Source: Arbacia lixula (taxonomy: Eukaryota; Echinodermata; Echinoidea; Arbacioida; Arbaciidae). From it: a stretch of DNA of 64,000 bases. Below the pieces are notes generated by a model that saw only the letters and a program-made list of their open reading frames with translations, did not search any database and was not told where the DNA came from. The DNA is taken from positions 13,216,932 through 13,280,931 of the forward strand of contig OZ022589.1 of NCBI GenBank assembly GCA_963669155.1. The letters run 5' to 3'. Below, in pieces: positions 46,301-60,700 of the stretch. The translations under genes were made by a program, and so were the position numbers. Position 1 is the stretch's first letter; every line of letters begins with the position of its first letter.

Positions 46301-48718
46301 TTCAGCATGAAACACGATGCATTAGCCTAAAAAGCATCATGTTTCATGCTGAACTGGACAAAATATATCGCAGTTTAAAACTGCGGCTCCTTCCCTTTCC
46401 CTTTCCCTATGCCAATTCCTTTGAGCTGGAGTGTATATATATATATATGTACAAGTTCAAGTTTAGTGTCACTGCCCGGCTTGCAGTAGATGTAGGGTCA
46501 AGTCCTGCATGGCTCTCTTGTCTTTGCTTACATGTAATTTCTAACAGCTTGATTAATCAATCTTATTACTATGGAGAGTAACTGCTAAACATAGGTTATA
46601 TGACTGTATTGCTGTTTGTTTTCACAGGAAGCTTACATTGCTGATCTTGATGCCAAGAGTGGAGCATCTCTCAAACTAACCATCCTCAATCCCTCTGGCC
46701 GAATCTGGACGATGGTGGCCGGTGGTGGTGCTTCAGTCATATACAGGTCTGTAGAAATTATCTTTTGATAGGGACTTCTCATTCCTTAACCCTAATACTC
46801 CCGGGGGGGGGGGGGGGGGGGGGGGGAAGTTTTGTCGGTACTTCCCAACGCCTCAATATTTTGAAACGAAATTTCTTGACTTTTTTCTCTGATCCTTCCC
46901 GCACATTTTGATACCAAATTTATGGCGATCGGACCTACCGTGCAGGTGTCAGATTACGTTTACCGAACACATGTCACTGAAATTTCGCTATTTCTCTATA
47001 TGACTGTGTATAACCCTATGGATAAAATCAGGAGCTTTTCCAATTTATGTAAATACTTCTCTTATAAGTGTTATCATTGTTTCAAATAGTGTAAATAATT
47101 ACTACTACACACACACACAAACACACACACACACGCTTGACGAAAAACAAAGAAATACAAAAGAAAATTGAAAAACAATAAAATACATAAGAAATAATTA
47201 CCACAACCTATCATTTTCTTTCAAGACTTGATGAGGGAGTTATGAAAGACATTTATACCAAAAATTGCTATTCCTGAGGCTTTATTTAGTGAGAAATACC
47301 AAAATCTATGATTTCTCGCATAAATTAGCATAAATTAATTAGTTTTAAAAAAAATAAAAGGACTTTCGTAAATTTAGCTATACAACTTTGTAGATTACAT
47401 AATTCTTTACCCTTGTGCAAAATTTTGAGGCAATCGGGCGACCCATGGCCGAGATCTCAGGGGGGGGGGGGGGGGGGGCCATAATGGCCCCCCGGTAATA
47501 ACAAGCTTTGAAATACCCCGGGAGTATTAGGGTTAAATTTGAGATTAAGATCCATCATCAGATTATGTGAAGATGATGAACAGAATATAGAAAATTAGCT
47601 TTAAAAGGGGTGAACATAAATGCACAAGGAAAACTACGGGAAAGTATAAAAATCTAAAAAATGTATTTTTGCCACACTACAGTGGAGCCTGAGATCAAAT
47701 GCACAGTGATTGCAATTAAATGCAGTCAGCTCCATACATTGACTGCAGTCTGACTGCAATTCATTGCAATCAGCTGTGACGTTGATCTCAGGCCCAACTG
47801 TATGTATGTACGGTGTACGTGTATGTTTTCACAGTGGTACCAGTAATTATCTCGCTTAGCTCGTCTGTAGTCAGTGATGTCATCTGGGTTCTGAGCAAAA
47901 CTCATGGAGTACTATTTCACAAAATTAAGTAAATTAAAAAAACATCTTTTTACAACATTTCATATATGATGGAGTTCTTATCAAAAACTTTTCTTTTCAG
48001 TGTGTGTGCATGTTTAAGTGTTCAGCGACACCATATTCCTTTAGTGGAGTACCTCATGTAGTATGAAAAATCTTTTTACCCTTTTTTCAGTGTATTCAGT
48101 GACACTATCTGCATCCTTCACCAAATTTAAACAAATCAAGATAAAACATATTTCTCCCACATTTAGTATACAACGCATAGATTAAAAACTCCTTTTTCCT
48201 CCTTTTTTTTGTGTGTATTCAGTGACACCATCTGCGACCTTGGCGGTGCGTCGGAGCTGGCCAACTACGGGGAGTACTCTGGCGCCCCCAGCGAGGGCCA
48301 GACGTACGAGTATGCCAAGACGGTGCTGGGGCTGATGACGAGGGAGCAGCATCAGGATGGCAAGGTGCTCATCATTGGGGGCGGTATTGCCAACTTCACC
48401 AATGTCGCATCCACCTTCAAGGTAGGCACACTGTTTATGTCATATTACCACGAGGAGCATTAAAGGGACAGTTCACCCTGAAGTTAAGTTGGTTTCAATA
48501 AAATAAAAAACATGAAAGAAATGTCTCAGTGAAAGCTTGATGAAAATCTGTCAAAGGATAAGAAAGTCATGATTTTTTTTAAGTTTGATCCTCTGACATT
48601 ATGTGCGAGATGCTGTCCCATATGTTTTGTACAAATTTTTGAGAAAATGTTGATTTTCTCTGATTTTATCAAAACGATATGGTCCTCTCTTTTTTCTCTC
48701 CTCTCTCTCACTCTCTCT

Positions 48719-48774
<56 letters not shown>

Positions 48775-51700
48775 CCCACTCTTTGTTTTACTCAAACAAC
48801 CACATTGTCCATGCACACTGCTGTTATTGTGCTTGCTTCCTTACAGGGCATTGTGCGGGCTCTGAAGCAGTTCAAGGAGAAGCTGATTGAGTACCGTGTG
48901 TCCATCTACGTGCGTCGGGGAGGGCCCAACTACCAGGAGGGCCTCCGGGTCATGAGGGAGCTGGGTAAGATCCTGTTAAAGCCCCCGTCACACTTATTCA
49001 GAATCAGCAGGAATCAAGCAGAACCAGCCGGAATGGAATTTTTTCAATATTTGAGCCACATTCGGGAGGGAATTTCTAATTTATCTTTCCTAGCGGCATG
49101 ACCTCAATGGTCCGCAGTAACTCCTCAATGCTGACTGACGTTGCAGCAACAGCTAGCTGTGTTTTATGCGATTCGATTCTCCCATGAATGTGACCGGAAT
49201 GTTTCAATTGTTGAAATGTCGTCAGAATATTTGGAATACAGTCAGAGTGCTGTTGGACTGCACTTGGAATGCTGTTCGATATTTTTCCAGTTCGAATGCA
49301 CCTCGAAAGTTTTGAGCATGAGCAAAACATTTGGGCCGGACACAAGAATGGACCCGAATATTTGGAATGCACTCAGAATGCAGTCAGAATTTTTAGAATG
49401 CACTTCAAGTATCAAGGAATGTGCCAAGAATTTTTATTCCAACGGCATTCCGGCTTATTCTGCGTCTAGGGGCACTAGGGTATAACACGCAGGCACTTTA
49501 CCGCTGCATTCACTCCCAGTACTTGGTTGTAGCATTGGGACTATGGTCGCTGCAAGACATACGTAAACAAGGAGTTTTTCCTGATAATGTTCATGAAGCT
49601 GTCAATGTGAGCTTTCATACACATCATTGCTGTATATTAGTGATTCCTGCTGTGTTTCCTGGTGTTTGCAAATGAGCTACCCCGTTTTGAAGGTGGAATC
49701 AGGGAGAGATAGCCATAATTGTAAAGCCATTGGATCATTTGTGCACCATCATAGACAGCAGCACTCAGCCTAGATTTAATCTTATATATGAATAGCTCAT
49801 TCCCATAATGCCTCCATAGCAAATTCCATAAAGGATGTAGGTTGGCTTTAAAGATTGCTGCATCATTATCTTGATTATTTATGGAATAATGCTGAAGAAA
49901 TAGTAGTAGCAGTATGTTTGTGCTCCCCCTTGTGTGTACAGGTGGCAGCCTGGGAGTGCCCATGTACGTGTTTGGCACCGAGACCCACATGACGGCCATC
50001 GTGGGCATGGCCCTGGGTAAGAGGGAGGTGCCCAAGACACCCCCTACTGACTCCACCACCGCTTCCTTCCTGCTCTCTGGCAGCGCGGTAAGTCCTTATC
50101 ACATCACAGCCACGAAATCTGAAAACACAAGCTCCTGGGTCCTGTTGCATAAAACTTACCATGTGTAGAAACTGCTAGCAATAATGGCAACATTTACTGA
50201 AACCTTGACTTTGACTGGCTGTCAAGCTATGTTACCATGGTAGTGAACATTGATGGCAGAGTTACCATTAATGGTAAGTTTTATGCAACGGGGCCCTGGT
50301 TTCATTTGTTTTAATGACTTTATTATTTCCTTTGGTCTAAATCTAAAAGTCATTTCTGAATTTGGACCAATGGGATGATTAAAATCATCACAGCGTGTGA
50401 GATTTGGAGTGGATGAGAGTAGGATGTTCTTGCTGAGCTTAAAAAGCGTGCGTCGATAAAAAACACTCTCATGACTGACTGGAACATCCCACAAACTTTG
50501 GTTGTATGGCATTGATTGCATAATCCTATTTATCAATTTGAATGTGTCAAATCGAATTTGTCCCGTTTCCATGATGAATTTTTTGTTATTGATGTATAAG
50601 TTCAACTCATATTTCATGATATGTGTCATAACTCAACATTTTAATTGATGTGACATGGAAATGTTCTAAGTGAGCTGTCTCAATAAATTTGTTGCCCAAA
50701 AGATCTGATGATATAAAGCAATTACAGTTAAAACTTTCCAATTGTCATAAGTCATGTATATTAACCTACTGATAATTTTGATTCACTCATATGTCAACAG
50801 TTGCTTTGCTTATGATTTCTCACAAATGATAGTGTAGTACTTACACTCCGTGCTTCTTTGATTTTCATCGTCCACAGCATTCGGCTCTTAGTACTAGTGC
50901 CACGCTACTTATAGGCACTAACATAAGACTTACCAGTTACTAAAGAGCTAAACTCACTATCACATCAGATGCTTCAGAATGGATACTTTGTTTTGACAGT
51001 GGGTATGATGTCAAAACTATTTACCAGGAGAGCAAAGCATGATTTGAAATTTTAAAGCACATGGTATTGTAGATAAGATCAAACTGAGTGATACATTTCC
51101 TTAATTCTTAAACCAAAACAGGTGTTTCCAAAGGTAACGAATAGTAACTTTGTGGGTTGAATACATTATCATATATACTGGCTCTATTCTATTGCACATC
51201 ATATCCACAAGATAATGGAGAAGCTTCATAAACACAGTATTTTATCGATATTCCAGTCTCCATGTGGCTGTTGTGAATTATGTTTAATGTGCACCATTTC
51301 CATACAGACACAAGGTGGACATCAACATTACATTATGTACCTTTATGTCATTTTCAAATCATGTGCAGTTGTGATCAGAAGAACTTGTCAAATAATGTGA
51401 CCCATCTGAAATTGTTCTTACATACGACAAATAATTACATAAGTGTAAAGTTCCCTTGGTGAAAGATATAAGAAGAGCCAATGAGATATATGATTAATAG
51501 ATGAAGCTCCCCATTTCCTTCAACAGTTTTTGCCCAAAGGGAATGAAAGACAGGGTGTAAGTAGAGGATGAGATGAACATACGTACATGTAACTTCCTTT
51601 GTAACCCCTTCTCTACATTTTCTATATACATTGCTCTATTAGATATGCTTGTCTTGATACTAAACCATTTTTCAAACTTCTCTGCACGTAGAATGTATTT

Positions 51701-54700
51701 TATGTATCTGTGATAATGGTATAGCAACAGGAAAGAGCGAGTTGGTATAACGTGGGAGATGCTTTGGTGTACATGAAAATGTGACCTTTTTTTTTTTTTT
51801 TAGAAAACATTGGAGACTTTAATCAAAATGTATTATAATGTTCACACACAAAATGCAGGGCATTCTAGGTACATGCATGTATAATGTACTATCATGTACT
51901 CATCTGGAGGGTGTTTCATTAACATTGTCAGCACTGACCAAGTGGTCAGTGCTGACAACTTCAGTGAAATCCTCGGTTTTGATTGGCTGAGAGGCACTAG
52001 CCTCTGACTGTAACTATGGTAACTGTCGGAGAAAGACAACTTGTCAGACGAAAAATGTTCATGAAACGCCTGCCTGTTTTGATATAAAACAGTAGAAATA
52101 TTGAAAGCGCAGCAACATCATTACACTAGCATTAACATAGTTGGCCATTTCAATACGGTATATTTGCACTGTAAAAAGAGCAGAGGTCACTCAATGTTAT
52201 TATGCATCGTGTTGCTATACCACTCACAGTCACAAGATGAATGTGTCCACATATATTAACTTTCTCACCGTGTAGTCTCTTCTCTATAGATGGTAGTACA
52301 GGACTTTTGTAATCTCTGAGTAAAATCATCGCCCTGAAGGATGCCATGCTGCTCCTTGGAGATCAACTTCCCAACCTATATTTATTGCAGTCCATCACTG
52401 CTTAAAGGGCATATACTGTACTGGGGAGGCAAAAAAGCCTTCAAAATGTAATTGTTAGCAATCTTCTTGCCAATGGTCTTAAATTCATGTATTGTCTATT
52501 TTAGAAGCCCGCTGAAAGTTATTTGCCCTCAAATGATCTACATTTGGAGTAATGAGTGATTAAATCACAAATCCTCAAAATGTTCGGGCGGAACATTTTG
52601 AGGATTTAATCCTAAATCATTAATTACTCTGTATGTGGATCACTTGAGGGCAAATAACTTTCAGCAAGCTTCTTAAATAGACAATTACATGAATTTAAGA
52701 CCATTGGCAAGAAGATTGCTAACAATTACATTTTGAAGGCTTTTTGCCTTCCCAGTACAGTATATGCCCTTTAAAGACTGGGTGTCCCCTTTGCAGGTCA
52801 ACCCCCCCCCCCCCCTCCCAAAAAAATAAAAATAAATAAATAAATAAATAAAATAAATAAATAAATTAATAGTGATGATAATAATAATAATAATAATAAT
52901 AATGATAAAGTAAATTACGGAAAATGGGAAAAGGTTATTTTTGTATCAGAACTTCCCTCCTAATCAATATTAGAGCTAGAACCTGAAGAAGTTTTGGGGT
53001 GGGTCGTCCAAGACCTCCCAGTTCTTGTCGCCGAGATACCAAAGACCACTACAACTTTTGCAAATGAGATGCCGTGTCTTGAAGGTGCTGGCCACCTGTA
53101 CATTTGACTGCCATAGATTACCATAGTGTGACGTCATTTGAGCATTATTTCTCAAGACAACTGGTTCTAAACAATACGGGTAGAGCAAGCAACGGTGATC
53201 ACAATGGGGACTGTAATTGGGAATGCCGGACACTAGCCCAGTAGACAATATCGGACCGCTAAACCTCTCACTGGAGCGAGTTTGTTTAGAGCCAATTGTC
53301 TTGACAACATGTTCATATGACGACACCACTTCGGTACTCTATTGATTGCAGTCACGCTGGTAAGCTGATCCTAGGCCTATGTTTAGGGCAGAAATATCAG
53401 ATGATGGTCCTTCAAATACTGAGAAATATAAAGCCCAGTTACATGAAAATAGTACTTGTACATGTAGGTAATAATTGGATGTTTCAAGGCAACATTTGTT
53501 ATGGATCTTGTTACCTTTCCTTTGTGAAGTATGTATTAATGTATTAAAGTGGATCTCACAGGAAATTCAAGATGCCTACATGTAATGTTGGTCAAAGTTT
53601 TACTGCAGGATTACATATATTGCCTTTGGAATTGCAATTTCCCATACCCGTTTAATGGTGGACACTATTGCATCAATGAGTGTCCTCTGAATAGATGTGG
53701 AATTGAGATTAAAGATACTCCTTAGAATCAAATGTAGACCAACAAACAAAAGTGGATTGATCGCAATTTCATACCTGTCTAGATCAAATATCATTTGAGC
53801 AAATACTTCAATTAGTTGAATAAAACTAACCATTTATGGTAACTGTCATCAATGGCAACTACCAGGGTAGCATCCTTCGACAGCCAATCAAATTTAAGGT
53901 TTCCATAGGAGTTGCAATTGATAGCAAAGTTACCATCAGTGGTATTAGTTTTATGCAACAGGGCCCAGGTGCGACGTTAGATTGACTAATGACATGCTAC
54001 AAAACAGCATCTGCTAGGAATAAACCTTCAAAATGGAGCTGTTGTGACCAGCTTGGGTATTCTGTACATAGCTTACATTTTAATGCCACATCACACTTGT
54101 GTCTGTGAAGGGCAGATTAAAGTCAGAAATACAGTCATGAAACACAGACATGAAGTTGTTTGTCTATTTCTATAATTAAAAGATGCTTAGGTGATTTGAA
54201 CCAAGTCAAATCTAGCATGTGATAAATTCTAACTATTCCACACTGGCTTGGCTACCATCCTGTGCTCTACAGATAAGCTTGACTGGCTTATTATTTTCCA
54301 TAGTGGTAAGTACCGAATATTCTAGTTTTAGAGAGCTTTGTAAGCTAATCTGAGGTTAGTTGTCTTTGGGAATTGAAAAACAGCAGTCATTGGGCTCTTT
54401 GTTTTATTCCAAGTAATTCACACATTCATACAATAACAAAAGTATCCACAATACAGTCACATATCTAGGAAGCAAATGTTCTTAAAGTTATCACATTACA
54501 GTTTCAAAAGGTGATTTTGGGTACAAAATTTCATTCAACATTCACTGATTTTTTTGTCCCCAACCACATTATGCTTCATGGTCTTTTCATTGAAATTTGC
54601 ACATTTGTGATTCCAAGGCAATCCTGTTGATACCTTTTAGGGTTTACTGGTACTGAAAGGTTTTTACAGTGTCTCCTGTTGGGCTTATATTTCTTGGTAT

Positions 54701-57700
54701 TTCCCCACCTGTGATACTGGTCTGTCTCAACATACCTTGAACTATACATCGGTGTTCCTTTTTATATCGATCAGACTTTAACTCATTTGAGGCTGGGTAG
54801 AAGGGGGAGGGTAAGAGGGCACATCACATGCATGAATTGTAAGGGGGGGGGGGAGAAATATGTGCATAAATTTGCAAATTAATAGATTGAATGATAAATA
54901 GAGTTTGATTCAAATTAAAAAATCTTCTTATGCACACTGAGAGCATACGTCATGAGATACATGTACGTATGTGCCAAATTTCGTGGTTGGCGCGTATTCT
55001 GTTGCCAAGATGTGGGGGGGGGGGGGGGGTGGCACAATGGTTCCCTCTCTCCTCCCCACCTGATTAGGGCTAATATCAGCCATCAGCTTTAGTATATTTA
55101 TACAAGTAGCGATATACATGTAGTACTGGAAGTTCATTTGCACTTTTCCTTTATATCCACCTAGTCATCATGTCTTTACAAATTCATCATAGTTACTGTT
55201 AATTGTACAGACATTCACTTGCACAAGTTTTCATCAACACGCATCTTTGTATGTTGTGCCTGTATAGTCTCTCATCTCTGCATAAAACACATACTGTAAA
55301 TGTACATTTAAGTTGTTACGTCACTGTACATACATGTGGTAGGCTGGTAGAGAGAGTATGCGTAAAGTCTGAGTGCATTTGATGGCATATATTAGAAAAT
55401 CACAAGTAATATTACGCACAATTATTCTTAAGTTGGGTGTGTACTGCTAAAGATACATACACTACAGCTCAAAGGTATTGGCACGGGTAAAGGGAAAGGG
55501 AAGAAAGAGAAGGAGCCGTAGTTTGAACCGTGGTATTTTTTGTCCAGTTCAGCATGAAAAATGATGCTCGTTATGCTACCGGTAAAGCATTCTTGTTTCA
55601 CGCTGAATTGGACAAAATATACCGCGGTTTAAAACTGCGGCTCCTTCTCTTTCTTCCCTTTTCCTTTACCTGTGCCAATACCTTTGAGCTGCAGTGTACA
55701 TGCAGCATACAGAGTGTATGTTGAAGCTGGTGTTATTGTTTAGTGGTGATGAGATGGATGTTGACAAATGAAATATTAGAGAGAGCCACCAAGAATTGCC
55801 AGTTGTAATATTATGGTCAACCCACAGCACCTATAGTTTAGAATTCAACCAACCTGGGAGTATTTGGGGTTAGGCCATTTCCTGACCTAGTCTTTCTGAC
55901 CTAGTCTTTCTGACCTAGTTTTTTTGCCATTCACTCAGTACGGCCTCTGTTATTGGCTACTGTGCTAATGAATATTCAAGACTATGGTATGGCTTGTCGA
56001 ACATTCGCGCCGGCGCGGCCAAAGAGGCGGCCAGGAGGCGCAATTTTTTCGAACATTCGCGCCGGCGCGCCCAAAGAGGCGGCCAGGAGGCGCAATTTTT
56101 TTTTACACGCTAGCTCATAGACGCCAGAGCTTTTCACAGCTGAGAGAGAAATCCTTGCTCTCTGCAATCGGCCACAGCCTGCGAGAGCACGCTCATGCCG
56201 ATATCAGCTGTTCCTTTGTACCATTGTATGTGGGTAATGAGTTGATATAAGGACACTAGAAAACCTATTACTGTGCACAAATGCCATGTTGTGATAAAAA
56301 GTTGAGTAAATAGATATGTGTTTGTGTTATAATTATTTCATGTTTGCTAGGTTTTATTAGACTATTTATTATTTTTTTATCTGTCCCTCCCGACATGATG
56401 CTCTAAATCCCCTAGAGCAAAATGGAATCTCCCGTCTCTTTTTCCCCAAATCTCGCTAGAGAAAAAAATATTGGAGTCATCGACTGTTTGATAGGGGTGC
56501 ATAATAAATTTCTACCAAAAATATTCCTTATTCAATCATTCAATAACATTTTCATGAGATGATGTATTCTTCAATAATACAACAAGGATAAACAAATTCA
56601 CTTTTATCTTATTGTCCAACAAAAATCCAGTGTTTTTTACATTATATTTTCTTTCTGCGAGCACCGTCCCCTTTTTCTGTAGTGGAGCAGTCCGGCGCCG
56701 GCAATTCCCGCGTGGACTAGCGCGCCTCCAGCTCACCAGCTCCTGGCGATGGCCGCCTCTTTGGCCGGCGCGACGTTCGACAAGCCATACCATCGTCTTG
56801 AATATTCATTAGTACAGTAGCCAATAACAGAGGCCGTCTCATGAAAACTGCCTCGTGTACAAAATGAATGGCAAAAAAACTAGGTCAGAAAGACTAGGTC
56901 AGAAAGACTAGGTCAGGAAATGGCCTAACCCGAGTATTTGTGGTAGTCTGTCACACTAGAAAACACTAAAAATCTCCCTATCGCATATAACCGATATCAA
57001 GTGATATCACCTTGCGATACCAATATTTGATCGATTGCTGTTGGGACGTATACTTCCGCTAAGATATGTATTTAATTCACGCAATAATGCACAGAATCTG
57101 TAATTTCGACCCTCGTAAACCTAGTAATATTGATACCTCTTCATATACATGGATGAAGGACTTGACAAAAATACAGTACCACCAATCACTCACGGCGATG
57201 TTTTTACCTCTGTTAACATTGATTGTGGATGGACTAATTAAATGAAAGAATGAAAAGACACAAGCAAGATGATGGCTATAGAATGTGGTAATATTCGTGG
57301 ACTGGAAGTTCAAATCCCAAGAATTAAAGGTAAAAAGATTAGAGCGCCACATGCATTCAGATTCGGAGAGCTATATGCGATAGGGAGAATTATCCTTGTG
57401 TGATGGAGTGAGCAGATTTGCCTTGTCGTTGTGCACAATGCTCAACATGGCAATTTCTAGTACGTGTACAACATTGTAAACACTAGAGTTCAGGTGTAAT
57501 AATTCACATTTTAAAAATGATGTAGTGTTGACATCGTACATGAATTGCTATACATTACATATATCTAAAAGGAGTACATATATTTTTATGTTTTCATTTT
57601 GAGAAAGAAGGTAGAGCCTAGAGGTATAAAATTGTATTGTTACGATGAAGTTTAGTAACTGGTTCCTCCAGCTACTAGGTGTTGAAAAAACACTTTGGAC

Positions 57701-60700
57701 ACTTTTGAAAAATGATTATAAATCAGTTTCAACTCATATCAAGCTGAAATTGACACATCATTAAGTCAAGGGATGTCAATTTGGAAACAGGTTTTGTGAA
57801 ATTTTATCATTTTTTTTTCTTATAATCTAGGAATATTTAATGAGATTTTCACTTTTGAACAAAATTGGATCTGAATATTTGTGTGTATCAAATAATCTAT
57901 TCAGAACACAATGTCCATTGTGCATTACACGTGCCAACCTGCAACTTCTTTTCTGCCAGAAGCATTATGATCATGCATTTATAGTATTTGGATTCACATG
58001 TGCAATACACAATGGTCATTGTTTTGTTCTGAATCAATTATCTCATATTAAATCATAAATCCTCAAAATGTTGGGCCCAAACATTTTGAGGATTTGTGAT
58101 TTAATCATTAATTACTCCAGATGTGGATCCTTTTTAGGGAAAATAACTTTCAACAAGTTTCTAAAACGGACAATACATGAATTTAAGACCAATGGTAAGA
58201 ACTTGAAGATTGCTCATGATCACCCTTTTGAAGGCCTTTTGTCTTCCAAGTACAGTGCCTGTATATTCCCTTTAGTTCATCTAAATATTTGATGTTGAGT
58301 GTAGAACATACATGTAATAATGGTAATTGTTTTTTTCCCTGAGAGAAATCTGGAAGTGTAAACCAAAATTGTACGGATTTTATGTTGTAACAGGTCCCTG
58401 TAGCTTCAAGCAAGAGTGCACCACAATTAGGGGCAGCTGAAAAAGTTTGTACTTTGATTTTTTTTTTGCAAGCAAATGCATCTGTTTAGTCATGTTTGTT
58501 GCAAGTTTGAAATATCAACAGTTATTTGGATTTCATGTTGATAGAAATGTTGCATTTTGTGAGCATTTTAGTTTGGTCTCTTGCAGTTTGTAGTTGCGCA
58601 TATTTCATTGATATGTTTCACCGTTAGTACATGTACAGTACACTCCAGCTCAAAGGAATTGGCATAGGGAAAGGGAAAGGGAAGGAGCCGCAATTTTAAA
58701 TTGGGGTATATTTTGTCCAGTTCAGCATGAAATACGATGCTTTAGCCCAAAAAGCATCAGGTTTCATACTGAACTGGACAAAATATACCACGGTTTAGAA
58801 TTGCGGCTTCTTCCCTTTCCCTTTCCCTATGCCAATTCCTTTGAGCTGGAGTGTACATGTAGTTTGGTTAATGATTTATTTCGTCTTTATTTGTTAAGAA
58901 ACAAAAATATGACTGATACGATAACAACTTATATTAATTATGGCATTGTACTTCCTAATAATCAGTGTTGCATTAGATAGATACATCTGCTATGAACATG
59001 GTCTTTTGTTTCGAGGACTTACCGGTAATTGAAAAGGGACCCTTTGAACTTCTGTCTGCAGAGTAAAAGACCATGTTCCGAGTGATGTATGTGCATGCAC
59101 ATGTTTTTTGTCACATTGACATTTTATTAAAAGTAAGCTTAAAGAATAAAATGTGGAGGTGGGATTCAACATTGGTGGAGGAAACAGCTCTGTACTAGAA
59201 GTGCGCGCATTACCATGACTTCATTATCAACTCAAATTTGTGTGATTTTTGACTATGCTCTTAAGCCCAACATTACACATCAGAATGGATTTAAGAATCT
59301 TCTCAAAATTCACCTACTTCAATAGATTTCCCCATAATGCATTCTAATATGCATTATAACACATATTACATGTATGAACATTTTGGATATATTCTGCTTA
59401 TTTAGGAGATGAAATTGCCTCCCCCCCCAAAAAAAAAAAATAATAATAAAAAAAAAAAATAAAAAAAAAAAAATAAAAAATAAAAAAATAAATAAATAAA
59501 AAAATATAACAAATAAATTTCCTTACCACATGTGTTGTAATTCATTGCCATGTTTAGGAAAATTTTGATCATTAACTTTTTGCATGGCAAAGTTTTTATA
59601 TCGGGGGATATTTTTTGTTGTTGCCTAACCTCTTAAACAAATGATGGACCCTTTTGTGTGGTTCGGTTGAATTGAATGAATGTGGTAACTTTGGTGTGGC
59701 CGAAAAGACACTTGGCTGGGCCTTGTGCACACAATCTGTTCCGCTTCACTAAAACATGTGCATCAATAGTGCCATTCTCATTGGGCTTAAAAAATCGTGA
59801 GGTTCGAAAAATCGCGAAGTTAGGGGACAGGGACAATAGGACCATTCGGCTTTTGGAACGGTTGCTGGGCAACTTTCACCCTAACTTGGCAATTTTTCTA
59901 ACTTTGCGATTTTTTAAGCCCGATGAGAATGGCACTATTGTATAATAAGGAATTTGAAATAAATCAAAATTGTAGTGAAAGGATCAAGTTGGAAATAAGC
60001 ATTGCAAAGAAAGCCACACTTAGTAGTTTATTGGTGTTTGTATTTGGAACATTTGTTGCTAGCTGCCTATTGCTTGACTTTATTTCAATGAGTGCTTCAA
60101 CTTTATACACACTCTCACAGATGTGTTTGTGTGTATGTATGTATGTTTGCATGTATGTATGTATGTATGTATGTATGTATGTATGTGTGTATGTATGTAT
60201 GTATGTATGTACATGTATGTATGTATGTACATGTATGTATGTATGTATGTATGTATGTATGTATGTATGTATGTATAAGACAGCAGGCCCTCTGGCTATA
60301 TTACATGCGTGCAATCCTAACATCTGTCAAGTGCTCGTATCGTGTTGGATGTGCAGTTTTACATTTTGGTGCATGCGCAGTAACAATATAGCTAAATACG
60401 TGTATCTCATTGTTTTATTGTGTTTGTTGTTGTTCAAGTAGTTTGAGAGGAAAACATTGACAGCGATCAGTGAGGCCTTGTGCTGAATGTAGACATTCAT
60501 GTACAGTGTATGTCTTAGTACAGTGATTGCAATTGGTTGCATTGAGTGTATACTATGAATACATGAGCTGATTACATTTGATTGCAGTCAGGGATTATGA
60601 TCTCTGTGCAGTTGATCCCAGTAAACTGTACATTTCAGAATGTCTCCTTGCAATAGGAGAGAGCCCTTACTTAGGACAACATGTGACTTTATTTGACTTA

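Noticed and set aside
59923..60441. 172-residue plus-strand frame with a hydrophobic N-terminus
   Set aside because: Most of it is a GTAT microsatellite; the hydrophobic part is short and without family resemblance.
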